A DNA stretch of 64,000 nucleotides from Agreia sp. PsM10. GTDB lineage: Bacteria > Actinomycetota > Actinomycetes > Actinomycetales > Microbacteriaceae. The notes beneath the pieces were generated by a model, which had not been told where the DNA came from, made no database searches, and saw only the letters and a list, made by a program, of their open reading frames with translations. Made by a program: the position numbers and the translations under genes. Of the stretch, positions 27,097 through 35,739 are shown piece after piece. Every line of letters begins with the position of its first letter. Positions within the stretch are counted from its first letter, which is position 1. The stretch is from positions 1 to 64,000 of the forward strand of contig NZ_JARUXC010000014.1 of assembly GCF_030433855.1 (NCBI RefSeq), read 5' to 3'.

Positions 27097-27882
27097 ATGA
27101 CCTCGACGACCTCGCGGGCCGGCTCCCTTCTGCTCGACCTGCTCGATTTCGGCTGGAAGCAGGCCCTGTCGTGCCTGTTCGCCTTCTCGATCGTGCTGGG
27201 GCTCGCGATCACCCACTTCGTCGATGTCGGGGTGGCCCGCTACGACGCGATGCTCGTGTACTGCATCATCGTGCAGATCGTGCTCGTCGCGACGAAGATC
27301 GAGACGCGCGACGAGCTGCTCGTGATCTGCCTGTTCCATGTGCTCGGCCTCGGCCTCGAGCTGTTCAAGGTCTCCGTGGGGTCGTGGAGCTATCCCGATG
27401 CGGGCCTGCTGCGCATCGGCGACGTGCCCATCTACAGCGGCTTCATGTACGCGGCTGTGGCGAGCTACATCTGTCAGGCCTGGCGCCGCTTCGATCTGGA
27501 CATCGACCCGGTCCCCATGGTTCCGACCATGATCACGGCCGTGCTCTTCTACGTGAACTTCTTCACGAACCACTGGCTGCCCGACGTGCGCTGGCTGCTG
27601 CTCGTCGTGGCCGCCGTCATCCTGCGGCGCACCTGGGTGCGCTTCCGGGTGCGCCGAACGATCTACCGCATGCCTCTCCTCGTATCGTTCGTTCTCATCG
27701 GCTTCTTCATCTGGTTCGCCGAGAACATCGCGACACGGCTGGGCGCGTGGAGCTATCCCGACCAGGAGGCGGGTTGGACTCTCGTGCACGCGAGCAAGAT
27801 CGGGTCGTGGACCGTGCTGGTGATCTTCAGTTTCATGCTCGTGCTCTGGTTCAAGCAGCGTAAGAGATCACTGAGCGTTTGA
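27097..27882 (+). CDS. DUF817 family integral membrane protein
   Basis: A 261-aa membrane protein with seven or eight hydrophobic helices. Two repeats of SWSYPD / AWSYPD (near residues 105 and 220) and the WFAENIATRLG segment are characteristic of DUF817 proteins, whose function is unknown. ATG 27097 starts just before the first helix; in-frame sequence further upstream does not resemble the protein. Its 3' end overlaps the 3' end of the convergent gene at 27851 by 32 bp. Confidence 0.87.
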   Translation: MTSTTSRAGSLLLDLLDFGWKQALSCLFAFSIVLGLAITHFVDVGVARYDAMLVYCIIVQIVLVATKIETRDELLVICLFHVLGLGLELFKVSVGSWSYPDAGLLRIGDVPIYSGFMYAAVASYICQAWRRFDLDIDPVPMVPTMITAVLFYVNFFTNHWLPDVRWLLLVVAAVILRRTWVRFRVRRTIYRMPLLVSFVLIGFFIWFAENIATRLGAWSYPDQEAGWTLVHASKIGSWTVLVIFSFMLVLWFKQRKRSLSV

Positions 27883-28603
27883 CTCGCCTGACCCGCTGGA
27901 TCCGCTTCGACCAGCTCCAGCCGGCCACCCTGTCGAGGCGCGCCCTGCGCTCCTCGGGATACGGCTTGTCCGCGGTGGCGATGCGTTCGAATCGACGCTG
28001 GTTGGCGCACCACATCGAGAGCATGTGCTCGTGCCGATCGTCGTCGGAGACGTCGGCCGTGCGGGCGGGAGTGCGCCTCGGGAGCCTGTCGTGCGTATCG
28101 ACGAAGTGCTCGAGCAGCTGGACCATCTGCAACCAGGTCTGCTCCCGACGAGACGGCCAGCCCGGGGTCGCCAGCACGGCCTCGTAGCGGCTGCGGCCGA
28201 GCTCGTCGTCTCGACTCGGGAGACGCTCGACCTGGTTCTTGACCCAGCCGGCGAGGCGCCGCTCGTGCGGATCGTCGGCCGTGAGTCGCGGGTACCGTCC
28301 CTGCTCCGCGAAATGGCGCTCGACGGCCGCGCGCTGATTCTCCCAGTGGTCCGACCGCGGACTCGGCCCGCGACGGGGATTCCACTCCCAGCCGTCGATC
28401 GTCTCGAGTTGAACCCTTCGATCCTGTCGCAGCGACTGATCACGCTGTCCGCGGTGAAGTCGACGCTGCTCGTGGGCCCACTCCGAGAGCCTCGCCTCGA
28501 GGGGATCGACGGAGGGCCGTCGAGGATGGCGGCCGTGGACACGCACGAAGGCCCGGTAGTTCTGGAGATGGATGTTCCATCGTTCGTCATGGGGGGACGC
28601 CAT
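27851..28603 (-). CDS. helicase-associated (HA) domain repeat protein
   Basis: A 250-aa protein composed almost entirely of helicase-associated-domain repeats: at least three units with the pattern W-x8-F...HGR-x-P...L..W...QR...L...R...L..I-x-GW-W (starting near residues 9, 85 and 158). These ~65-aa helical repeats normally follow a helicase core, but there is no helicase motif here. Standalone HA-repeat proteins occur in actinobacteria and may bind nucleic acid. The C terminus is very basic (RIQRVRRVKR). It converges with DUF817 and overlaps its last 32 bp. Confidence 0.8.
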   Translation of the reverse strand: MASPHDERWNIHLQNYRAFVRVHGRHPRRPSVDPLEARLSEWAHEQRRLHRGQRDQSLRQDRRVQLETIDGWEWNPRRGPSPRSDHWENQRAAVERHFAEQGRYPRLTADDPHERRLAGWVKNQVERLPSRDDELGRSRYEAVLATPGWPSRREQTWLQMVQLLEHFVDTHDRLPRRTPARTADVSDDDRHEHMLSMWCANQRRFERIATADKPYPEERRARLDRVAGWSWSKRIQRVRRVKRSVISYAA

Positions 28604-28696
28604 GTCAGCTCCTGTACTCCCCCAACGGCGCCCAGTATGTCAGAACTTCCGATCCTTTCGCCAGAGAGCTCGTCGGGAGAGCGACGAGGGTGCCGG

Positions 28697-29497
28697 CTAC
28701 CTGTCGAGAAGGCGGTGCAGGAACTGCTTCGTGCGCGGCTCGCGTGGATTCTGCAGCACCTCGGACGGCGGACCCGATTCCACGACCACGCCGCCGTCCA
28801 TGAAGACGATCGTGTCGGCCACGTGGGAGGCGAACGTCAGCTCGTGTGTCACGAGCACCATGGTCCAGCCCTCGGTCGCGAGTTCGCGGATCACATCGAG
28901 CACGTCGCCGACGAGCTCGGGGTCGAGCGCCGAGGTGGGCTCGTCGAAGAGCAGCAGCTGCGGCTTCAGCGCCAGGGCGCGAACGATGCCCACCCGCTGC
29001 TGCTGCCCGCCCGAGAGCTCGAACGGATACGCGTCGGCCTTCGCGCCGAGACCGACGCGCTCGAGCAGCGCACGCGCATCCGCTGTCGCCTCGGCCTTCG
29101 GTCGTTTCTGCACCTGCACCGGGCCCTCGATGACGTTCTCGAGAACCGTGCGGTGCGGGAACAGGTTGAACTGCTGGAAGACCATGGCGGAGCGGTCGCG
29201 CAGCGACGCGAGCTGCCTCTTCGTCGGGCGCTGGGCGAAGTCGACCACGTCGCCGCCGGCGAACTCGACCGTGCCCGCCTCGGGAACCTCGAGCCCGTTG
29301 AGCGAGCGCAGCACGGTGGTCTTGCCCGAGCCCGACGGCCCGATCAGGGCCACGACGTTGCCACGGGGCACGGTGAGGTCGATCGACTGGAGAACCTCGA
29401 CGTCGCCGAAGCTCTTGCGGATTCCGCGCGCGACGAGCAGCGGCGCCTCGATCGGTGCGTCGAGCGGCGCGGGTGCGAGGGGGTCAGTGGGCGACAT
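28697..29497 (-). CDS. amino acid ABC transporter ATP-binding protein
   Basis: A 266-aa ABC ATPase of the polar amino acid (PAAT) class. Walker A GPSGSGKTT, the signature LSGGQQQRVGI and Walker B LLLFDEPTSAL are all intact. It powers the importer formed with the permease at 29484-30152 and the lipoprotein at 30207-31037. Its first codons overlap the permease stop by 14 bp. The substrate is probably glutamine, cystine or a related polar amino acid; this cannot be resolved from sequence alone. Confidence 0.94.
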   Translation of the reverse strand: MSPTDPLAPAPLDAPIEAPLLVARGIRKSFGDVEVLQSIDLTVPRGNVVALIGPSGSGKTTVLRSLNGLEVPEAGTVEFAGGDVVDFAQRPTKRQLASLRDRSAMVFQQFNLFPHRTVLENVIEGPVQVQKRPKAEATADARALLERVGLGAKADAYPFELSGGQQQRVGIVRALALKPQLLLFDEPTSALDPELVGDVLDVIRELATEGWTMVLVTHELTFASHVADTIVFMDGGVVVESGPPSEVLQNPREPRTKQFLHRLLDR

Positions 29498-30152
29498 AGC
29501 GGTCCAGTCTCTTCTCGAGCACGGACTGGGCGCTCGAGAGCACGAGGCAGATCACCCAGTAGACGACGGCCGCCTCGATGTACAGCGCCATGAACTCCTG
29601 GCTGAACGCCGCGATCTCCTGCGCCTGCCTGAAGAGCTCGGTGACGAGGATGAGCGAGGCGAGCGACGTGTCTTTGACGAGGCTGATGAACGTGTTCGAC
29701 AGCGGCGGAACGGAGACCCGCGCGGCCTGCGGAAGGATCACCCTCACGAGCGTCTGTCCGCGGGACATGCCGATCGTGTAGCCGGCCTCCCATTGGCCCT
29801 TGGGCACCGAGAGGATCGCCGCCCTGATGACCTCGGCCGCGTAGCCGCCCACATTGAGCGAGAACGCGATGATGGCGCTCGGCCAGGGATCGACGAGGAT
29901 GCCGATCGACGGCAGTCCGTAGAAGATCACGAACAGCTGCACCAGAAGCGGCGTGCCCCGGATGATCGAGATGTACACCCGCGCGATGCCCGACACGACG
30001 CTGATGCGCGACAGCCGCATCAGGGCGATGCCGAGGGCGATGACCAGTCCCAGGGCGAACGACAGCAGAGCGAGCGGGATGGTGCCGGTGACAGCCCCGC
30101 CGACGATGGGCAGGAACGAGCGCAGCAGCAGATCCCACAGCGATTCGTTCAT
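29484..30152 (-). CDS. amino acid ABC transporter permease
   Basis: A 222-aa permease of the HisM/GlnP type with about five membrane helices and the cytoplasmic EAA loop (EVIRAAILSVPKGQWEAGY around 108-126), which docks on the ATPase. It is the middle gene of the ABC operon, 54 bp downstream of the binding-protein gene and overlapping the ATPase gene. As only one permease is encoded, it probably works as a homodimer. Confidence 0.93.
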   Translation of the reverse strand: MNESLWDLLLRSFLPIVGGAVTGTIPLALLSFALGLVIALGIALMRLSRISVVSGIARVYISIIRGTPLLVQLFVIFYGLPSIGILVDPWPSAIIAFSLNVGGYAAEVIRAAILSVPKGQWEAGYTIGMSRGQTLVRVILPQAARVSVPPLSNTFISLVKDTSLASLILVTELFRQAQEIAAFSQEFMALYIEAAVVYWVICLVLSSAQSVLEKRLDRYVAH

Positions 30153-30206
30153 ACGTCAATCCTCGCCCACGGGGGTGTCATCGATCGACCCTACTTCGTG
30201 GCCGCG

Positions 30207-31037
30207 CTACTGCGTGACGTCGCTTCCGAAGTACTTGTCGGAGATCTCCGCGAGGGTTCCGTCTGCGCGCAGCTCGTCGAGCGCCTTGTCGACGGCCTCC
30301 TGCAGCTCGGTGTTCCCCTTGGTGAAGACGAAGGCGTTGAGCGACGGGTCGTCGGTCTCGGCCGCGATCTTCAGGCCGGTGTCGCCCTTCTGCTTCTCGT
30401 AGTCGAGGAAGGTGAGGTTGTCGTTGACCGTCGCGTCGACGCGCCCCTGCTCGAGCAGGGCCACGGCCTGCGCCCATCCCTCGACGGCCTCGACGTTGGC
30501 GCCGTTCTCCTGCGCCAGCTCGTACCAGTTGCTCGTGAGCGACTGGGCCGTGGTCTTGCCGGCCAGGTCGGCGAACGAGGTGATGTCGGTGTTGTCGTCC
30601 TTCACGACGATCACGCCCGGGCTCACGGTGTACGGCTCGGAGAAGTCGTACTTGGCGGTGCGCTCGTCGTTGATCGACACCTGGTTCGCGATCACGTCGA
30701 AGCGACCCGCCTCGAGGCCGGCGAAGATCGCGTCCCACTGGGTCTCTTCGAACTTCACGTCGACACCGAGCTTGTCGGCGACGGCGGTGATGATCTCGAC
30801 GTCGTAGCCGGTGAGGTCGCCGGTGCCGTCTTCGTGATAGCTGAACGGCTTGTAGGTTCCCTCGGTGCCGACCGTCAGCACGCCGGCCTCCTGGATGGCC
30901 GCGAGCGAGTTGGTTTTCAGCTTGCTGCCGCTCGTGGAGTCGTCGGAGGTCGACGCCGGGCTCGAGCATGCGCCGAGCGTGAGCGCGGTCACCGCGGCGA
31001 GAGAGAGGAGTCCGACAAGAGAGGTGGCGCGTTTCAC
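30207..31037 (-). CDS. amino acid ABC transporter substrate-binding lipoprotein
   Basis: A 276-aa periplasmic-type binding protein anchored as a lipoprotein: signal peptide followed by the lipobox LGAC (Cys near residue 24). The mature part is an SBP family 3 protein, with FSYHEDGTGDLTGYDVEI, RFDVIANQVSINDERTAKYDFS and SDKYFG segments. It captures a polar amino acid and delivers it to the permease. A rho-independent terminator before the permease gene is not evident, so the three genes form an operon, and the leading gene is usually the most expressed. Confidence 0.93.
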   Translation of the reverse strand: MKRATSLVGLLSLAAVTALTLGACSSPASTSDDSTSGSKLKTNSLAAIQEAGVLTVGTEGTYKPFSYHEDGTGDLTGYDVEIITAVADKLGVDVKFEETQWDAIFAGLEAGRFDVIANQVSINDERTAKYDFSEPYTVSPGVIVVKDDNTDITSFADLAGKTTAQSLTSNWYELAQENGANVEAVEGWAQAVALLEQGRVDATVNDNLTFLDYEKQKGDTGLKIAAETDDPSLNAFVFTKGNTELQEAVDKALDELRADGTLAEISDKYFGSDVTQ

Positions 31038-31154
31038 GGGGGTAGTCCTTTGCTGTGGGCGGAAGTGTCCACAGTAGCCAGCGCCCGAGCCGCCCTATAA
31101 ATTCCGTGACGCCGCATGACGGGCCGCGCGGGGCATCCGAAATCGAGCCGCGCG

Positions 31155-31160
31155 TATAGT
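31155..31160 (+). promoter_or_regulatory. candidate -10 element upstream of fbiC
   Basis: TATAGT in the intergenic region between the binding-protein gene and fbiC, 84 bases before the fbiC ATG, is the best -10 match on the plus strand. No convincing -35 lies 17 bases upstream. Confidence 0.3.
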
Positions 31161-31243
31161 GGTAGGCAATCAGCACGCGGGCCTGGATTTGGGCTCAACG
31201 GTCCTCTGTCGAGTACCAGCCATCACTCCCCCCGCGACGAAAG

Positions 31244-33703
31244 ATGCCGATGATCGACGACTTCTCCGTTCCTGATGTGCACGAGATCCAGGATGCGCTG
31301 GGGCGCGTCGAGCGCGGCGAGACCGTCACGCAGGCCGACGCCGAGCTGCTCTTCTCCGCCCGCGGCGGCGAGCTCGACCGGCTGCTCGCCGTGTCGTCCC
31401 GCCTGCGCGACGAGGGACTCGACGCATCCGGCCGCACGGGCGTCATCACCTACTCGAAGAAGGTGTTCATTCCGGTCACGCACCTCTGCCAGGACCGCTG
31501 CCACTACTGCATCTTCGTCGAGACGCCGAACAAGCTCGCCACCAAGGGCAAGCCCATCTACATGTCGCCCGACGAGATCCTCGAGGTGGCACGGGCGGGC
31601 GCGGCACTCGGCTGCAAGGAGGCGCTGTTCACCCTCGGCGACCGCCCCGAGAACCGGTGGCCGGTCGCGCGCGAATGGCTGGATGCCGACGGCTATTCGT
31701 CGACGATCGACTACATCAGGGCGATGGCGATTCTCGTGCTCGAGGAGACGGGGCTGCTCCCCCACCTGAATCCCGGGGTGATGTCGTGGAGCGAGCTGCA
31801 GGCGCTTCGGCCTGTCGCCCCCTCGATGGGCATGATGCTCGAGACCACCGCGACGCGGCTCTGGTCGGAGAAGGGCGGCGTGCACTACGGCTCCCCCGAC
31901 AAGGATCCGGCACTGCGGCTGCGTGTCCTCGACGATGCGGGCCGGTCGAAGGTCCCGTTCACCACGGGCGTGCTGCTGGGCATCGGCGAGAACAACGCCG
32001 AACGCGCCGAGGCGCTCTTCGAGATCCGCGCCTCGCACGAGCGGCACGGGCACATCCAGGAGACGATCGTTCAGAACTTCCGGGCGAAGCCGCGCACGGC
32101 GATGCAGAACGAGGTCGACCTCGCGCTGCAGGAGTACGTCGCCGCAGTGGCCGTCGCCCGCGTCGTGATGGGCCCGGATGCCACCATCCAGGCGCCGCCG
32201 AACCTCACCGATGCGCACGAGCTCGGACTGCTTCTGCGGGCCGGCATCGACGACTGGGGCGGAGTGAGCCCGCTCACCGCCGACCACGTGAACCCCGAGC
32301 GCCCCTGGCCGGAGCTCGACACCCTCGCGGCGCTCACGCGAGACGCCGGATTCGAGCTGCGCGAGCGGCTCACCGCGCATCCGCAGTTCGTGGGCGACCC
32401 CGAGCAATGGATCGACGCCCGCATCCGGCCGCACGTCGAGGCACTCGCCGCGCCGAACGGACTCGCCCAGGAGGACGCCCCCGTCGTGGGCCGCCCGTGG
32501 CCCCGACGTTCCCCGAGCGGTCGTTCCATGAGCGGTCGTTCCATGAGCCTGTCGAAGGGAGAAGCCCTGCTCGCCGCCTCGACCACCCCGGCCGGCCTCA
32601 GCGACGGGCACTACCTCGACCTGCTCCAGGCGACGGGCGCAGAGCTCGACGTGCTCGCCTCGCTGGCCGACGACATCCGGCGCGACACCGTCGGAGACGA
32701 CGTGACCTTCGTGATCAACCGCAACATCGACTCCTCTCTGTACGGACTCGACGCGGCGAACGGCCTGACCCTCGAACACATCGGCGACCTTGCCGACGAG
32801 GCCGCGGCGCTCGGAGCCACCGAGCTCTGCATCCAGGGCGCGGTCCCTCTCCACATGCCGGCCACGGCCTACCTCGACATCGTGCGCGCCATCCGTGCGC
32901 GCCAACCGGGCCTGCATCTCCATGCATTCCGTCCGACGGAGATCTCGGACGGAGCCCGGCGCCTCGGCCTGCCGCTCGACGAGTATCTGTCGGCGCTGCG
33001 CGACGCGGGAGTCGACAGCGTGCCGGGCACGGGCGCGCGCATCCTCGACGACGGCGTGCGGAGCATCCTCAGCGAGGGCGGCGACCCGCCCGCGTCGGAG
33101 TGGATCGCCTCGATGACGGCCGCGCATCGCGCGGGCCTGCGTTCCACCGCGACCATGATCTACGGACACGTCGAGACGCCCGAGCAGCAGCTCGCCCACC
33201 TGCGATCGCTCGCGCGTCTGCACGACGAGACCGGCGGCTTCACCGAGTTCATTCCGATGCCCTACGTGCGACTGGATGCCCCGGCGCGGGTCGCGCGGGT
33301 CGCCGGCCCCGGTCCGGATGCGCGCCAGTCCCGCGCGGTGCACGCCGTTGCGCGCCTGCTGCTGCACGGCCGTATGGACCATGTGCAGGCGGCGTGGACG
33401 AAGCTCGGACTCGCCGAGAGTCAGGCGGTGCTGCGCGGCGGCGCCGACGACCTCGGCGGACTGCTGCTCGACGGAACGGCGAGGCCCGAGGCCGGAGCCG
33501 AGGCGCACCGCTCGCTCACGATCGCCGACCTCGAACGCACGGCTGCCGAGATCGGGCGGGGTGTTCGCCAGCGCACAACGGACTACGGGTCCCCGACGAG
33601 CGAGCAGCTGGCGTACGCGCGCCGCGCCGATGCGCCGCCCGCCTCGAGGCTGCAGCTGCCGATCTCCGAGCGACGCAGTCTGCTCGAGCCCGCCCAGCGA
33701 TGA
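31244..33703 (+). CDS. fbiC: FbiC-like FO synthase (CofG-CofH fusion) with a degenerate CofH half
   Basis: An 819-aa homologue of FbiC, which makes 7,8-didemethyl-8-hydroxy-5-deazariboflavin (FO), the F420 chromophore, using two radical-SAM halves. The CofG half (~50-400) is intact, with its cluster cysteines at 82, 86 and 89 (C-x3-C-x2-C). In the CofH half (~455-800) the family sequence is clear, but after VTFVINRNID (ends ~495) the segment that should hold the second C-x3-C-x2-C is replaced by a short SSLYGLDAANG; about 15 residues are missing and no cluster cysteine remains. The linker carries an in-frame repeat insertion at 32509-32559. Full FO synthesis by this protein alone is therefore doubtful. 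It overlaps the next gene by ATGA. Confidence 0.85.
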   Translation: MPMIDDFSVPDVHEIQDALGRVERGETVTQADAELLFSARGGELDRLLAVSSRLRDEGLDASGRTGVITYSKKVFIPVTHLCQDRCHYCIFVETPNKLATKGKPIYMSPDEILEVARAGAALGCKEALFTLGDRPENRWPVAREWLDADGYSSTIDYIRAMAILVLEETGLLPHLNPGVMSWSELQALRPVAPSMGMMLETTATRLWSEKGGVHYGSPDKDPALRLRVLDDAGRSKVPFTTGVLLGIGENNAERAEALFEIRASHERHGHIQETIVQNFRAKPRTAMQNEVDLALQEYVAAVAVARVVMGPDATIQAPPNLTDAHELGLLLRAGIDDWGGVSPLTADHVNPERPWPELDTLAALTRDAGFELRERLTAHPQFVGDPEQWIDARIRPHVEALAAPNGLAQEDAPVVGRPWPRRSPSGRSMSGRSMSLSKGEALLAASTTPAGLSDGHYLDLLQATGAELDVLASLADDIRRDTVGDDVTFVINRNIDSSLYGLDAANGLTLEHIGDLADEAAALGATELCIQGAVPLHMPATAYLDIVRAIRARQPGLHLHAFRPTEISDGARRLGLPLDEYLSALRDAGVDSVPGTGARILDDGVRSILSEGGDPPASEWIASMTAAHRAGLRSTATMIYGHVETPEQQLAHLRSLARLHDETGGFTEFIPMPYVRLDAPARVARVAGPGPDARQSRAVHAVARLLLHGRMDHVQAAWTKLGLAESQAVLRGGADDLGGLLLDGTARPEAGAEAHRSLTIADLERTAAEIGRGVRQRTTDYGSPTSEQLAYARRADAPPASRLQLPISERRSLLEPAQR
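32509..32559 (-). repeat. copy of the 16-nt repeat inside fbiC
   Basis: Three units in reverse orientation (TTCCCCGAGCGGTCG at 32509, TTCCATGAGCGGTCG at 32524, TTCCATGAGCCTGTCG at 32539, then AAGGG) total 51 bp, a multiple of three. They encode roughly residues 423-439, between the CofG and CofH halves of FbiC. The intergenic copies are at 375-429 and 57821-57889. Confidence 0.85.
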
Positions 33704-35736
33704 CTCTGCACGACGAGGCGCGCACGGCGGGGGCTGCGGGGGCTGCGAGCGCTGCGCGTGTCGGCGCGAGCCCGTCGGCCGTGTCGCGCTCCGTCGTCGT
33801 GCTGCTGCATGGCCCGGGCGGCGGCACGGCCGCGGACATCGACTTCCTCCGGCCGATGCTGGCGCGCACCCGCGACGTGCTCGCGATCCGTGTGCCCGAC
33901 CCCGCCGGCCGCCGCGTCATCGACTGGAACGAGTGCCTGGCCGACACCGTCGGAGACGCCACCGTCGTGGCGATCGGCGGCCACTCGTCCGAGGCGGCCC
34001 GAGCGGCACGCCACGGCGGCTCGCTCATCGGGCGGATCGTGCTCATCGATCCGGACCCCGCCGATGCGGACGTGGTTGCGGGCGGCATCGACGCGTCGCG
34101 CGTTCTCGTGCTGTCCACCGGCGACGCCCGTCGCACGCTGCTCGACCGGCCGGCCCGAATCCTGAGCCTGATCGAGGAGTTCATCGACGGCGCAGAGGCC
34201 GACCGCGCGCCCGGGGCGACCCGGTCGACCGACGCCGCCGCAGGCATCCGGAACGCCGCCTCGCGCACCACGCTCGACGGCGCGACCGAGGTCGACACCG
34301 TGATCGTCGGCGCCGGTTTCGCGGGACTCGGCGCGGGCATCCGGTTGGCCCGGCGGGGTGAGGAGTCCTTCGTGATCCTCGAGCGCGCGAACGATGTGGG
34401 CGGCACCTGGCGCGACAACGTGTACCCCGGCGTCGCGTGCGACATCCCCTCGCACCTGTACTCGTTCTCGTTCCTGCCCAAGCCCGACTGGTCGGGCTTC
34501 TTCGCGAGCGGCCCCGAGATCCACGGCTACCTGCGCGATGCCGCGCGCACCGAGGGCCTCGAACGGCACCTGCGACTCGGCTCCGAGGTGCTCGAGATGC
34601 GCTGGATCGCAGACGACCGGCGCTGGCGGGTGCGCACCGGTGCGGGCGACTACGTGTGCCGCACGCTCATCGTCGCCGCGGGGCGCCTGTCGGATGCGCG
34701 CATGCCCGACGTGCCCGGACTCGACGCGTTTCCCGGACCGGTGATGCACTCCTCCGCCTGGGACGACTCGGTAACCCTCGAGGGTCGGCGCGTCGGAGTG
34801 GTCGGCACCGGAGCGTCGGCGGCGCAGCTCATTCCGCAGCTCGCGCAGACCGCGGCGAGCGTCGTGGTGTTCCAGCGCAGCGCGCCCTATGTGGTTCCGC
34901 GGCCCGACCGGCGGTACACGCCCGACGAGCAGGCCGGCTTCGCCGCTGATCCGGCGTCGCGCGCGGCGATGCGCGACGACCTCTTCTGGGGCGCCGAGAC
35001 GGCATTCGCCGAGCGGATGCGCGTGCCCGGCTACATCGATCGGCTGCGCGACCGCGCGCTCGGGCACCTCGAGGCGCAGCTCGCCGATCCGGGGCTGCGC
35101 GCCGCCGCGACGCCGGACTACGAGATCGGCTGCAAACGCGTCATCATCTCGAACGACTACTACCCGGCCCTCGCCTCCCCCGCCGTGACGCTCGAGCCGT
35201 CGGCGCTCCGCTCCATCTCGGGCAACGTCGCGACGTCGGCCGACGGCCGCAGCGCCGAACTCGACGTGCTGGTCTTCGCCACAGGCTTCGAGTCGACGCG
35301 CCCGCCGTTCGCGGCGCGCACCTTCGGGGCCGACGGCATCCGTCTCGCCGACGCGTGGAGCACCGGCATGCGCGCTCACGCCTCGACCACCGTGCACGGC
35401 TTCCCCAACATGTTCGTGCTCGACGGACCGAATGCGAGTCTCGGCCACAACTCGGCCGTCGTGATGATCGAGGCGCAGCTCGACTACGTGCTCGCCGCTC
35501 TCGATCATCGCGACGAGGAGAGCATCGACGCCCTCGACGTGTCTCTCGACGCTCAAGACGCCTACATCCGCGAGATCGACGCGAAGGCCGCGTCGTCGGT
35601 GTGGCTCACCGGCGGATGCGAGAGCTGGTACGTCGACGAGCGCAGCGGGCGGCTCACACTGCTGTGGCCCGACTTCGCCTACGCCTTCCAGCGACGCCTC
35701 TCGCGTTTCGACCCCGAGAACTACTCGGCGGTCTGA
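33700..35736 (+). CDS. Baeyer-Villiger-type flavin monooxygenase with N-terminal hydrolase-like domain
   Basis: A 678-aa fusion. Residues ~205-678 are an FAD/NADPH monooxygenase: FAD motif GAGFAGLGAG, a Baeyer-Villiger fingerprint of the form F-x-G-x3-H-x3-W-D (FPGPVMHSSAWDD), and the NADPH motif GVVGTGASAAQL. It should insert oxygen next to a carbonyl or oxidise N/S centres. Residues ~25-170 resemble an alpha/beta hydrolase (VVLLHGPGG, IDWNECL, GGHSSEA), but the nucleophile elbow lacks the second glycine of G-x-S-x-G, so hydrolase activity is doubtful. The ATG at 33700 overlaps the fbiC stop (ATGA), so the two are translated together. The substrate is unknown. Confidence 0.85.
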   Translation: MTLHDEARTAGAAGAASAARVGASPSAVSRSVVVLLHGPGGGTAADIDFLRPMLARTRDVLAIRVPDPAGRRVIDWNECLADTVGDATVVAIGGHSSEAARAARHGGSLIGRIVLIDPDPADADVVAGGIDASRVLVLSTGDARRTLLDRPARILSLIEEFIDGAEADRAPGATRSTDAAAGIRNAASRTTLDGATEVDTVIVGAGFAGLGAGIRLARRGEESFVILERANDVGGTWRDNVYPGVACDIPSHLYSFSFLPKPDWSGFFASGPEIHGYLRDAARTEGLERHLRLGSEVLEMRWIADDRRWRVRTGAGDYVCRTLIVAAGRLSDARMPDVPGLDAFPGPVMHSSAWDDSVTLEGRRVGVVGTGASAAQLIPQLAQTAASVVVFQRSAPYVVPRPDRRYTPDEQAGFAADPASRAAMRDDLFWGAETAFAERMRVPGYIDRLRDRALGHLEAQLADPGLRAAATPDYEIGCKRVIISNDYYPALASPAVTLEPSALRSISGNVATSADGRSAELDVLVFATGFESTRPPFAARTFGADGIRLADAWSTGMRAHASTTVHGFPNMFVLDGPNASLGHNSAVVMIEAQLDYVLAALDHRDEESIDALDVSLDAQDAYIREIDAKAASSVWLTGGCESWYVDERSGRLTLLWPDFAYAFQRRLSRFDPENYSAV

Positions 35737-35739
35737 GCC

